A DNA stretch of 20,068 nt from the IMG/VR virus record IMGVR_UViG_3300010354_000907, positions 1 to 20,068 of that record. One strand, given 5' to 3'. The stretch comes from a virus. Within the stretch, counting starts at the first letter, position 1; each line of letters begins with the position of its first letter. Shown piece by piece: positions 8,502 to 16,740 of this stretch. The translations under genes and the position numbers were made by a program. The notes under the pieces were generated by a model. That model was not told the DNA's origin. It searched no databases and saw only the letters and a list, made by a program, of their open reading frames with translations.

Positions 8502-9313
8502 TATGGGTTTACATATTCATACCAACGAATTGGGTTTATTTCGTCTCCGACTCTATTATTAGTTAAGGTTGAAAATACCTCATAGGTTTTGTTTGTGTAA
8601 TCTAATTTCATTTTATAGTAAAAGTAATTATCACTATCAAAGTTGTAATAGTTACCAGGGAAATTTGATTGTGTTGTGTTCATCATTCTAACAAATATTC
8701 CAAGTCTTGCGTCAAAAAATTTAGCACTCATGTAGAATTCGTCTAGATCTATGTATCCGGTATCTCTTAACCAGTAGATAAAAAATCCTTCTTTATCTCC
8801 AACAAAATCTAATCCCATTTTGGGTTTTCTGATTTGAACATTTTGTAAATAATTAGATATTGTGACAATGTCAAAATATCCTTGTTGTACTGGAAGTATT
8901 ACTGTAAAATATATTGTTTGATCTGAATCTTCTTTTTTATCATAAAAGTCTAATTTAAAAAAAGATTTGGTGAAAGGTTTTGAATATGAATAAACATCTA
9001 ACGAACTAAACCCTTCAGTTAGATAACTATTGATCCAGGATGCTGAATTACTTAACGTTTGTCCCGTATCAAAAAAGTAAAATTCATAAAATATTTTTGT
9101 CACTTGTGAATTAGTGTTTGCCGACAAGTATGAATTATGTGAAAATCTTACAAGTTCAAAATCACTTGGTGCTCCAATTATGTCTTGAACCACTCCAGCT
9201 TGGTATACATCAATAGCCTGATCTCTATCAGTAAAATCCCATTTTATTTCAATAGGAATATCAACTTGTCGGTCATCAGTTGGTACCAGTAATTTATATT
9301 TATTCACACTCAT
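8501..9313 (-). CDS. Baseplate/tail structural protein, family not named
   Basis: This 270-residue protein is rich in aromatic residues and beta-strand pattern (KIFYEFYFFDTG, FFKLDFYDKKEDSDQTIYFT, GFFIYWLRDTGYIDL, NYFYYKMKLDYTNKTYEVF). I do not recognise a named family. The sequence suggests two beta-sandwich halves, with the second (about residues 160-270) resembling a jelly-roll or lectin-like fold, which is a guess from strand pattern only. The reading frame overlaps the end of the 585-residue gene by 14 bases and ends one base into the next gene, so the three are probably translated together. There is no signal peptide, membrane helix or catalytic motif. Its context places it among peripheral baseplate proteins, possibly a carbohydrate-contacting one. 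Confidence 0.7.
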   Translation of the reverse strand: MSVNKYKLLVPTDDRQVDIPIEIKWDFTDRDQAIDVYQAGVVQDIIGAPSDFELVRFSHNSYLSANTNSQVTKIFYEFYFFDTGQTLSNSASWINSYLTEGFSSLDVYSYSKPFTKSFFKLDFYDKKEDSDQTIYFTVILPVQQGYFDIVTISNYLQNVQIRKPKMGLDFVGDKEGFFIYWLRDTGYIDLDEFYMSAKFFDARLGIFVRMMNTTQSNFPGNYYNFDSDNYFYYKMKLDYTNKTYEVFSTLTNNRVGDEINPIRWYEYVNP

Positions 9314-11057
9314 CTATTAATGGATCTTCTATTGTTGTTATGTTTTGAACTCCTATACCTTCAGAAAATACTCTAAAAATTGTATTTTTAAATGGATAAT
9401 GTGTTCCGTTTGTGAATGGGTAATCTACACCAAAACCGTCAGAATCTATATACCCATATGGATATATATCTCTAAATCTAAACCCGTCCGATAAATTTGA
9501 ATAGAAGGCGTATGATGGTATGTTGATCACGTTAAGTGCGTCTGCTTCTTCAACATATGGTGAGTAATCTCTTATTTTAAGTTCAGAGTGTGGGTAGTAA
9601 TAGTAACCATATTTGTTATTTGGTGGTGATGGGTTTGAAGGAACAAAATAATTTTGGTTGAATGTGAACTTATGTATTTTTTTAGATATGACTCTTTCTA
9701 ACTGTTCATAATCGTTCCATTCACAAAAATCTCCTTCAATTGTGTCTCCACTTATCAAGTCGTTTGTATAAAAACAAGGAAATAAACCAGTAGGGTTATT
9801 TGGAAAATAAGATGAAAATGATAATGTACTATCAGATAAATTGTTGGTTGTGTCCCACCACCAATTCGGATTTGGTCCATCAAGATACCCGTTAAATGCG
9901 AATCCTTCTTTTAATTTATTAGTCCAACCAAAATATCCTTTCCATACTGTTGTAAAAAATAATTCGGTAACTGGTCTTTTTTGATTATCAATAAGGTTAT
10001 TAATATCAAAGTCGATGTTGAAAGAAAGTGTATAATTTTGACTTCCTTCTAATACCGAGGTTCTTGGGCAAGATGGGGGACTTAAAGCTTGTAATGGTGT
10101 TCCACCAGAATAAACTAGTTCTTTTTGTTTTATTATATTGTATATGCTTTGTTCATACCCACTATTCACAAGAGTCGCGTCCTGTGGGTTAGATATAATT
10201 TTATGTATTTTAACATAATATTTTGATGTGGTTTCAGATATGTTATCCAAATTTAAAACTTTTTTTAGTGTACCTGTAACACCAACACTAAATGTTGCAC
10301 CAAGGTAGCCTACATTATCTATACTGAATATATATTCATCACTTCCGTATCCAGTACCTCCAAGACTCGACACTTCAAAATAGTTATTACCATTATACGT
10401 TATTGTAAGTTCAACAAAATTACTAACTGCTAGTCCGTGTTTTATTGGACATTTAAAAACAATGAAATCATCATTTACATCTAATATATAAAAAGGTATC
10501 CCATCGCCAGCAACCCAAAACCAAGTAATTATTTTTTCAGGGTCGTTTAAATATAGAACTTTTGAAAAGTCATTATCAAATGCATATGATATATAATGGT
10601 TCCAATTGTACGTGGAAGCACTTTTATTAACAAATAATTGATGGTTAACAGGACCAGATGTATATCCGTACAACGAATTATCGTTTCTTATAAAATCAAA
10701 TTCAGTATACTGTGGAAATCCAGACCAACTGATCGGTGCGTTTGGAAAACAAACCGAATTTTGAGTGTTTTCTATTAAATTACTATAATATAGATAATTG
10801 TAATACGGAAAATATGACGTTACACCCGAATAAGCATTTTTGAAAATCATGCTAAATTTTGTGATTGGTCTGAAAGTTGTTGACTTTTGTCTTTCATAAT
10901 CAAACACCTCTTGTAAGTTAACGTCCAAGTATCTTTCATATTCCACTTGTTCTTTTACTGTTTGTTCTAGCACAACTTTTTCAGATCCATCAAGATTGAT
11001 GCTCCCTTGGAATCTTTTATTACCTAATATTATTTTACTTGTTTCGTCGACTGCCAT
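9300..11057 (-). CDS. Large aromatic-rich baseplate/tail structural protein
   Basis: This 585-residue protein starts with a short charged segment (about residues 1-50, including EKVVLEQTVKEQVEYERYLD), possibly a helical docking arm. It continues with very aromatic, beta-rich sequence (SYFPYYNYLYYSNL; GYYYYPHSELKIRDY). A block around residues 441-470 (EGDFCEWNDYEQLERVISKK) and the C-terminal region DGFGVDYPFTNGTHYPF look strongly constrained. I recall similar proteins in environmental tailed phages next to gp6-like genes, but no named family. The ATG lies 13 bases after the stop of the 1865-residue gene and the 3' end overlaps the next gene by 14 bases. The acidic end (IDECE) resembles the end of the 745-residue protein (VECE). 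Structural role inferred; no enzyme motif seen. Confidence 0.72.
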   Translation of the reverse strand: MAVDETSKIILGNKRFQGSINLDGSEKVVLEQTVKEQVEYERYLDVNLQEVFDYERQKSTTFRPITKFSMIFKNAYSGVTSYFPYYNYLYYSNLIENTQNSVCFPNAPISWSGFPQYTEFDFIRNDNSLYGYTSGPVNHQLFVNKSASTYNWNHYISYAFDNDFSKVLYLNDPEKIITWFWVAGDGIPFYILDVNDDFIVFKCPIKHGLAVSNFVELTITYNGNNYFEVSSLGGTGYGSDEYIFSIDNVGYLGATFSVGVTGTLKKVLNLDNISETTSKYYVKIHKIISNPQDATLVNSGYEQSIYNIIKQKELVYSGGTPLQALSPPSCPRTSVLEGSQNYTLSFNIDFDINNLIDNQKRPVTELFFTTVWKGYFGWTNKLKEGFAFNGYLDGPNPNWWWDTTNNLSDSTLSFSSYFPNNPTGLFPCFYTNDLISGDTIEGDFCEWNDYEQLERVISKKIHKFTFNQNYFVPSNPSPPNNKYGYYYYPHSELKIRDYSPYVEEADALNVINIPSYAFYSNLSDGFRFRDIYPYGYIDSDGFGVDYPFTNGTHYPFKNTIFRVFSEGIGVQNITTIEDPLIDECE

Positions 11058-11070
11058 TATAAATTGTTGT

Positions 11071-14000
11071 TTAACCCTCTAAATTAACATAAAGTTTTAT
11101 AAATTTATCTACCGCTGTTGTTCCATTATTCAAACCAAAATAAAAATGGAATGGAGCTCCAACAACAATCGCCTTTCCTTTTGGTACTCCATTCAAAACA
11201 TTATTTGTTTGTGAATAAGGTTGTCCATTTAAATCAAAATTCGATATAAAACCAAAGTTGGTTGTACTTGTTTGGTAATATTCGTTCAAATTATCAAAAT
11301 CTAAATTCTGATAATACTGACTATAGAATCCGGATGAGGTTGCGTTTTGATCTGCCGTTGTAACCCAGTTATTATCTTCAGATCCAAAAATGTTAGTTGA
11401 CGCTCCAGATATTTGCCATTTGTAGTGTGGGACAATTTGATCTGTACTGTACCCAAAAAATCTAACAACAGTACAATTATTATTATTTGTAAATGTTTCG
11501 ATTCCAGGTGTTAACTTTCTTCTATAGTTTTGATATTCAGTGGATGAAGAGAAGAATACCCCAAATACCGGTCTAGTATCACTTGTACTATCGTTTCCAA
11601 AAAACAAAAAGTTAGATGGATAATTTTCTTCAATATAAGGGCTAACCTTCCATTCAGAGTTTATTGACAATGCTTGTGCGAAGTCACCATCAATTCTATC
11701 TCCCTTTCTATTACTATTGAAAAATTGTACAAGTCCTTTACCTTCACTATTTCCACCACTTGGTGTTCCAATAGGTAACATCTGTTGAATAAAAGTTGAA
11801 TTTAAAATTCTAGATAAGAACCCCATTTGAATCAAGTCTGAATTATCCTGGTAAGATGTTGATTTCATTTGATCAATAATATAAGATCCAAAATTTTGAC
11901 TATCACAAATTGCTGAAATAAACTCATCTCTTGGTCCCATATCCATTACGGTCGTTGGAAATTGAATTTGTTTAACATTATAAGCTCGATTTCCATTTGG
12001 ATCTACGGGGGAGTCTTTTCCAATAAAGTTATTTCCGTCCCATGGTGAACTTCTATAGTAAAAACCATTTGTGATGTCGTTATAAACAACAACATCTTTA
12101 CAATATTCATAAGTTGGGTCACTTAAATTATTTGACAAGTATAAACTGTTTTTATTAAATGCAAACATATAAAGAACCCCATTAATCCAATTGTTTTGAT
12201 ATGTTTGAGCAAATACGCCACGACACATTGCAAACATTAATGTAAATCTTGTTTTCCACTCCATTAGTAGTTTAGCGTCTTTGAAAAACTCTGGGAAAAG
12301 GTATATTTTTTTGAATATAGGTCCGTCACTTTCTTGGTAGTTCAATAGACAATAACATCCGTTTACCACTCTATTTGGTGGAACTACACAATTTGGGTCA
12401 ACTCCGACATTCACTCCAGTACCGGTATAACATTGTAATGATACCAAGTTTTCACAAGTTAACGTTGAGGTTAGACTTTGAAGGAATTGTGATTGATCTT
12501 CTGATTCTTGACCTAAATTCAAGTCTGAACTAAAACTATTGGTTGGGTCTGTAGGTAACTCTGCACTGTAATACGTAAAATTGTTATTTTGGTGAAGACC
12601 AAAACTTGTTTGATTAAAACAATCTTCAGTTTTAGTTGATGTTGGTATTCTATCACTTCTCATAACTAATCTTTGACTCACCAAGGCCGTTGGGTTGGGG
12701 TAGTTAATCGGTGTTGGGTTGTACTTGAAATAAGCTGGGGAATAAATTGCAAATTTTCTGATACTTGGTAATGGCCAGTATCGAACTTTATATGATGAGT
12801 TATTAACAAATGGACCAGAATAATACCCACCACTAGCGGAAGTGTATGTTGCGGTAAATGAACCACCAGCGAAGTAATAATTTGATGTTGTGTTTGTAGG
12901 TAAAGGATTCTGTGCTGTTAAAAGCGGTAAAAATAAATTTCTTGATGGATTACCAGAGTTCATTATATATTGTCCTGTGGTATTCAATTGAGCTATGGTA
13001 TTATAACCAACGGTTGGGGTGTACCCAGCGGCTAGTGGTTCGTCCGGACATAGATAATAATATGGTAAATTAGATGTAAACGCACTATACTGATTTCTAA
13101 TGAATCCATTTGTGTCCACATAACTAGGACTTATTCTAAAGTTATAAGAATTAAAATATAAACTTGTTGCGGTTGTGTTTGAAGTTATTAAATGACTTGC
13201 GGGTTTTATACCACCAGGTATACCTTTAATTGGTATATTCAGATAATACTCTCCTTCAACAACTGCGGAACCATTTTCACTGTTTTGACCAAATATTCTT
13301 GATATATCGTATCTATTTTGATGTTTACCGGAGTGAGGGTCCACACCTCTTGTTAATATTAATATTTCGTAATCTTCATAACCTTCAATTTGGGTTATTG
13401 TATTTGGGGTTGTTTTAAATATTGGTGTCACTGAAGCTGGGAAATATGGTGGATCACATTCCCACTCATAAAAGTATACAGTTCCATGGTTTAGATATTT
13501 TTTAGGAAATCTGTTGTTGTTCAAACTATACGCCGAATTACTTATAAACTCACTATACGTATAACCTGTTATAATTTGGAAGTACTCAATGTCTGTAACA
13601 TTTTTCAAGTACGTTTCAGTTTGTCCCGTGTTTGTAATAAAATACTGAACCGCCTGATTAGACGTATTGGTTGTTGCGTAAGTTACGGTTATGTTTGTTG
13701 CGGAAAATGATGTCCCGGTAAGTGCATTATTTCCAAATTGATTTTTAGTATTCGCGGTGATTGAGTTGAAAAAGGTCGCCCCGGTTAAATTTTGATTACA
13801 AGTTGATAACGACGGATCTTGGAATGAAAATAATTTTCCAACACCAATACTTTGTAAGGTACCTTTTCTTGCTAAAATAACTAAAGGTTGATCAAAGTGG
13901 TGTGCCGCGTTTTGTGGGTAGTTAAAACTTGCTTTAATTTTATTTTCATTTAGGAAATATTTTTGTCTATAGTTAAACTCGTTTAGTTTTTGTGAAAATG

Positions 14001-16668
14001 TTTCTGTTTGTGGAAATGCCAACCATCTATGGTTATTATTTAGGTATCTATCCACAGAAAATAAAAATGGGGTTGGGGCGTGTAATGATGACTTTGCAGG
14101 TATACCTGTTAAATCATTTCCAGGATCTAGAGATTCACTTCCGGAAAATATCCTATTAAAGTTCATGGTTGCAGCAACTACTACATTTGATGAAATCTCT
14201 TGTTGACCTAGATTATATGTAAATGATTTGTATTGATTAGTCATTTGTAGACCTGTTGAGTTACAATAGAATCTACCTAATGATGGATCAGTTGGGTCAT
14301 CATCAAGATTTATTTGATTTGTATTTGGGTGTTCAATTGCATATGAATTAACTTCATTTATAGGTGCTAAAAAAGAATTAGACGTACTGGCCGATGTTGG
14401 CATACCTCCAATTGTACCTCCAACACCTTCTTGTGCGTCTGCGATATTTTGATTTATCGAGTTTTCATCAAAATCATCAGATAATGTTGCATTTCCACAA
14501 TCACAATCGCATGATGCACAATCTGGATAAGTGATCATAGGTAGTCCTATCCTTGGAAATCCGGTTATCCTCAAGGCGGCAAAAATTGATGCTGCTAGAA
14601 ATGTTAAAGACAGGGCGACAAAAAACGCACATTTTAATGCATAGTAAATCAAAAGAAATGTTAATCGAATTATTTCTAAAATATTTGTTACATTCACAAC
14701 AAACCCCGCACCTGCACTTACTATACCAGAAATTTCATTTATTTGGTGTACTGTTTCTGATATGGCATCTCTACAAAATTCAATAGATAATCTTAATAAC
14801 AATATTCCTAAATAAATTAACACAAATTTTAAAATTGGCCACATAAGTGCAACAAAATGTGCAACAAATAATATAACTAAAAGTGGTATGGATAATATAT
14901 TAATTAATAAATTGAATGTGAAAAATTGTGCATCAAAGTTTCTTATGATATCATTAACTGGAAACGTATTTACATTAGATTTACAAGTCCTGTTATCAAT
15001 TTCCTTAATACCTAAATGTTTTGCCCTCCCTCTACCATTTTTATATCTATCGATAAACAATGCTGTTGTGTAAACCTTATTATAATGGTATTCATAAAAC
15101 GTGTCTTCACAATCAATCGCCGATTGGGGATCAACATAATCGTCCCAATCTAAACTAAAACTATATGAACGAAGTAGGTCAAAATAGTCCTGACCATAAA
15201 AATTGTACTCAATCTGTGATGGTTGATTTGGATCTGTTTTAGTGATTGTAATTTGTATTATATCACCAATGTTAATCGGAATTAAACTTATATCACCAAA
15301 ATATGGTTGTGAATTAATTGATATTAATATAGAACTGACATTTTGTGTATTTGATAAATGAAACCCACCGTTTCCTATAAGTGGTGTCACCAAATAAGAA
15401 ACTGATAATGTTCCAACCGGGAAATTAATAGTAACGCTTGGCGGTGCTATTGGTGCATTAATTAATGGATCACTGTTCGATGTAGTCCATCCATGTTCTT
15501 TTATATTTGGGACTAAAAAGTTTGCTCTTTGAACCTCGTTTTGAAGTCCTCCTTCATTATTCCATTTAAACTTTAATCTATATTTTCCTTTTGTGGGTAT
15601 ACCGACTTTTGGATCCAAAGAAATTGCTGGTTCACCAAATTCATTTGTGTAAACATAATCCATGTTCATAGGTATATTAATCACATATGATCCATCTCCG
15701 TCGATAAGTTTACCATCTTGTTCAAACTTATATTGTTCCAGAATTGGAAGTCCTTGGTCGTCCAGGTTAATTGTTTGTCTTATTGCCAAAACTTGTCCTG
15801 GACCGGCAACCATTTCACATAAATTTCCAGTATTATTTTTTGGTTTACATGATTTTGCTCTTATCGCATCATCATCCGCATTTGACATAATTGACCCCAT
15901 AAGAATCGCCTTGGGTTCAATTTTAATATTCGATTCTTTTGTTAAGTCAAAATCAACTCTTGTTATACCTAATTGACAAATATCTTCCTCACCCCACAAT
16001 GGTGAAATCTCTACAATCTTTGTGAGACTTTTTACTTGTGGTAACTCATTTAGATTTGATGAGGTTTTGAACTGATTTCCGTCAACTTGTGACTCTGTTG
16101 CCATACCGGCTTGTATCAAATCTTGTGGTGTAAAAGAAAAACAACCAATATCAGATAAATCAACATCCATAAAGATTGTTTGAGTTCCTATTGGAACTCC
16201 AAAAATCATGAAGTCTCCACTTTCATTTGTTTTTGTCGTGAACTTATAGTATTTGTCATAAACTTCAATATAACTTTGGTCTAAAAGTGTTTCTTCTTTT
16301 GTTGGAAATGATCCGGTAGCGTTGTGACCAACATATGATGGTTCTTTGGACAGTAAGTTATATCTATAACCTTCTTCTGTTGTGTCAGAAATTGACGTGT
16401 AAGGGTATAATTCAGTTATTATTGGGTTTGTTGAGTCTTGTGGTGTGATTGGTAAAAAAACCGAAACTTTTGCATTTGGTAATCCAAAACCACCGTTTAC
16501 AAAAACTCTTCCAACAACAACACCATAATCAGAACATTGTCTTGTGTATATATCTTGTTGTAATATTTTTAAAGATAGTATGTTGATACCTTCAAAGTCT
16601 TGTTGTAAGTTAACTTTGATTGCTTTATCAACACCCACTTGTGTTCTTATTCTTTGTGATTTTGGCAT
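11071..16668 (-). CDS. Giant baseplate/tail structural protein with Ig-like N-terminus and internal membrane-type helices
   Basis: This 1865-residue protein is the largest in the window. Residues about 48-170 resemble a carboxypeptidase-regulatory/CNA-B-like beta-sandwich (YGVVVGRVFVNGGFGLPNAK ... TTKTNESGDFMIFGVPIGTQ). Residues about 583-700 are strongly hydrophobic, with three or four possible membrane helices (e.g. LLINILSIPLLVILFVAHFV and FVLIYLGILLLRLS). A cysteine cluster (CASCDCDCG, 717-725) follows. The remaining 1100 residues are Asn/Thr/Ser/Tyr-rich and beta-structured, ending in APFHFYFGLNNGTTAVDKF. It follows the gp6-like gene after 72 bases and precedes the other tail genes. There is no N-terminal signal peptide, so it should be made in the cytoplasm and assembled into the tail. 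Possible roles are a baseplate hub, a tip, or a membrane-contacting ejection protein. The structural role is inferred; the hydrophobic block is directly visible. Confidence 0.75.
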   Translation of the reverse strand: MPKSQRIRTQVGVDKAIKVNLQQDFEGINILSLKILQQDIYTRQCSDYGVVVGRVFVNGGFGLPNAKVSVFLPITPQDSTNPIITELYPYTSISDTTEEGYRYNLLSKEPSYVGHNATGSFPTKEETLLDQSYIEVYDKYYKFTTKTNESGDFMIFGVPIGTQTIFMDVDLSDIGCFSFTPQDLIQAGMATESQVDGNQFKTSSNLNELPQVKSLTKIVEISPLWGEEDICQLGITRVDFDLTKESNIKIEPKAILMGSIMSNADDDAIRAKSCKPKNNTGNLCEMVAGPGQVLAIRQTINLDDQGLPILEQYKFEQDGKLIDGDGSYVINIPMNMDYVYTNEFGEPAISLDPKVGIPTKGKYRLKFKWNNEGGLQNEVQRANFLVPNIKEHGWTTSNSDPLINAPIAPPSVTINFPVGTLSVSYLVTPLIGNGGFHLSNTQNVSSILISINSQPYFGDISLIPINIGDIIQITITKTDPNQPSQIEYNFYGQDYFDLLRSYSFSLDWDDYVDPQSAIDCEDTFYEYHYNKVYTTALFIDRYKNGRGRAKHLGIKEIDNRTCKSNVNTFPVNDIIRNFDAQFFTFNLLINILSIPLLVILFVAHFVALMWPILKFVLIYLGILLLRLSIEFCRDAISETVHQINEISGIVSAGAGFVVNVTNILEIIRLTFLLIYYALKCAFFVALSLTFLAASIFAALRITGFPRIGLPMITYPDCASCDCDCGNATLSDDFDENSINQNIADAQEGVGGTIGGMPTSASTSNSFLAPINEVNSYAIEHPNTNQINLDDDPTDPSLGRFYCNSTGLQMTNQYKSFTYNLGQQEISSNVVVAATMNFNRIFSGSESLDPGNDLTGIPAKSSLHAPTPFLFSVDRYLNNNHRWLAFPQTETFSQKLNEFNYRQKYFLNENKIKASFNYPQNAAHHFDQPLVILARKGTLQSIGVGKLFSFQDPSLSTCNQNLTGATFFNSITANTKNQFGNNALTGTSFSATNITVTYATTNTSNQAVQYFITNTGQTETYLKNVTDIEYFQIITGYTYSEFISNSAYSLNNNRFPKKYLNHGTVYFYEWECDPPYFPASVTPIFKTTPNTITQIEGYEDYEILILTRGVDPHSGKHQNRYDISRIFGQNSENGSAVVEGEYYLNIPIKGIPGGIKPASHLITSNTTATSLYFNSYNFRISPSYVDTNGFIRNQYSAFTSNLPYYYLCPDEPLAAGYTPTVGYNTIAQLNTTGQYIMNSGNPSRNLFLPLLTAQNPLPTNTTSNYYFAGGSFTATYTSASGGYYSGPFVNNSSYKVRYWPLPSIRKFAIYSPAYFKYNPTPINYPNPTALVSQRLVMRSDRIPTSTKTEDCFNQTSFGLHQNNNFTYYSAELPTDPTNSFSSDLNLGQESEDQSQFLQSLTSTLTCENLVSLQCYTGTGVNVGVDPNCVVPPNRVVNGCYCLLNYQESDGPIFKKIYLFPEFFKDAKLLMEWKTRFTLMFAMCRGVFAQTYQNNWINGVLYMFAFNKNSLYLSNNLSDPTYEYCKDVVVYNDITNGFYYRSSPWDGNNFIGKDSPVDPNGNRAYNVKQIQFPTTVMDMGPRDEFISAICDSQNFGSYIIDQMKSTSYQDNSDLIQMGFLSRILNSTFIQQMLPIGTPSGGNSEGKGLVQFFNSNRKGDRIDGDFAQALSINSEWKVSPYIEENYPSNFLFFGNDSTSDTRPVFGVFFSSSTEYQNYRRKLTPGIETFTNNNNCTVVRFFGYSTDQIVPHYKWQISGASTNIFGSEDNNWVTTADQNATSSGFYSQYYQNLDFDNLNEYYQTSTTNFGFISNFDLNGQPYSQTNNVLNGVPKGKAIVVGAPFHFYFGLNNGTTAVDKFIKLYVNLEG
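14569..14922 (-). other. Membrane-helix block within the 1865-residue protein
   Basis: Residues about 583-700 contain, in order, a helix of about 27 residues ending in VALMW (584-610), a second after a proline (611-631, with FVLIYLGILLLRL), a Gly/Ala/Val-rich amphipathic stretch (648-664), and a long hydrophobic run (665-700, with LTFLLIYYALKCAFFVALSL) that could cross a membrane once or twice. Flanking sequence is polar. Topology and helix count are estimated by eye. Confidence 0.7.
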
Positions 16669-16740
16669 TAATAGATTTTTTTGATAAATAGTTTATTTCC
16701 TATTTTCAAAAAATAATAAGAATTTTAGAAAAATAAATTA
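16669..16740 (-). promoter_or_regulatory. 72-base gap between the gp6-like and giant protein genes, possible promoter
   Basis: This is the longest gap in the tail block. It is almost pure A/T and contains TATTTATC (16690-16683) 14 bases before the ATG of the giant gene. No convincing terminator stem or Shine-Dalgarno was found. It is the most natural place for a second late promoter in the tail block, but no start point can be shown from sequence. Confidence 0.3.

Noticed and set aside
15662-15976. A 104-codon open frame on the plus strand inside the giant gene
   Set aside because: It is antisense to a well-supported gene in a compatible frame, has no family resemblance and no start context; low-GC strand shadowing explains it. 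The same holds for the other plus-strand frames in the window, including 37-267 and 3467-3697.
11071-16668. Host membrane or secreted surface protein, given the hydrophobic helices
   Set aside because: No signal peptide, and it lies within a continuous run of tail genes directly after the gp6-like gene.
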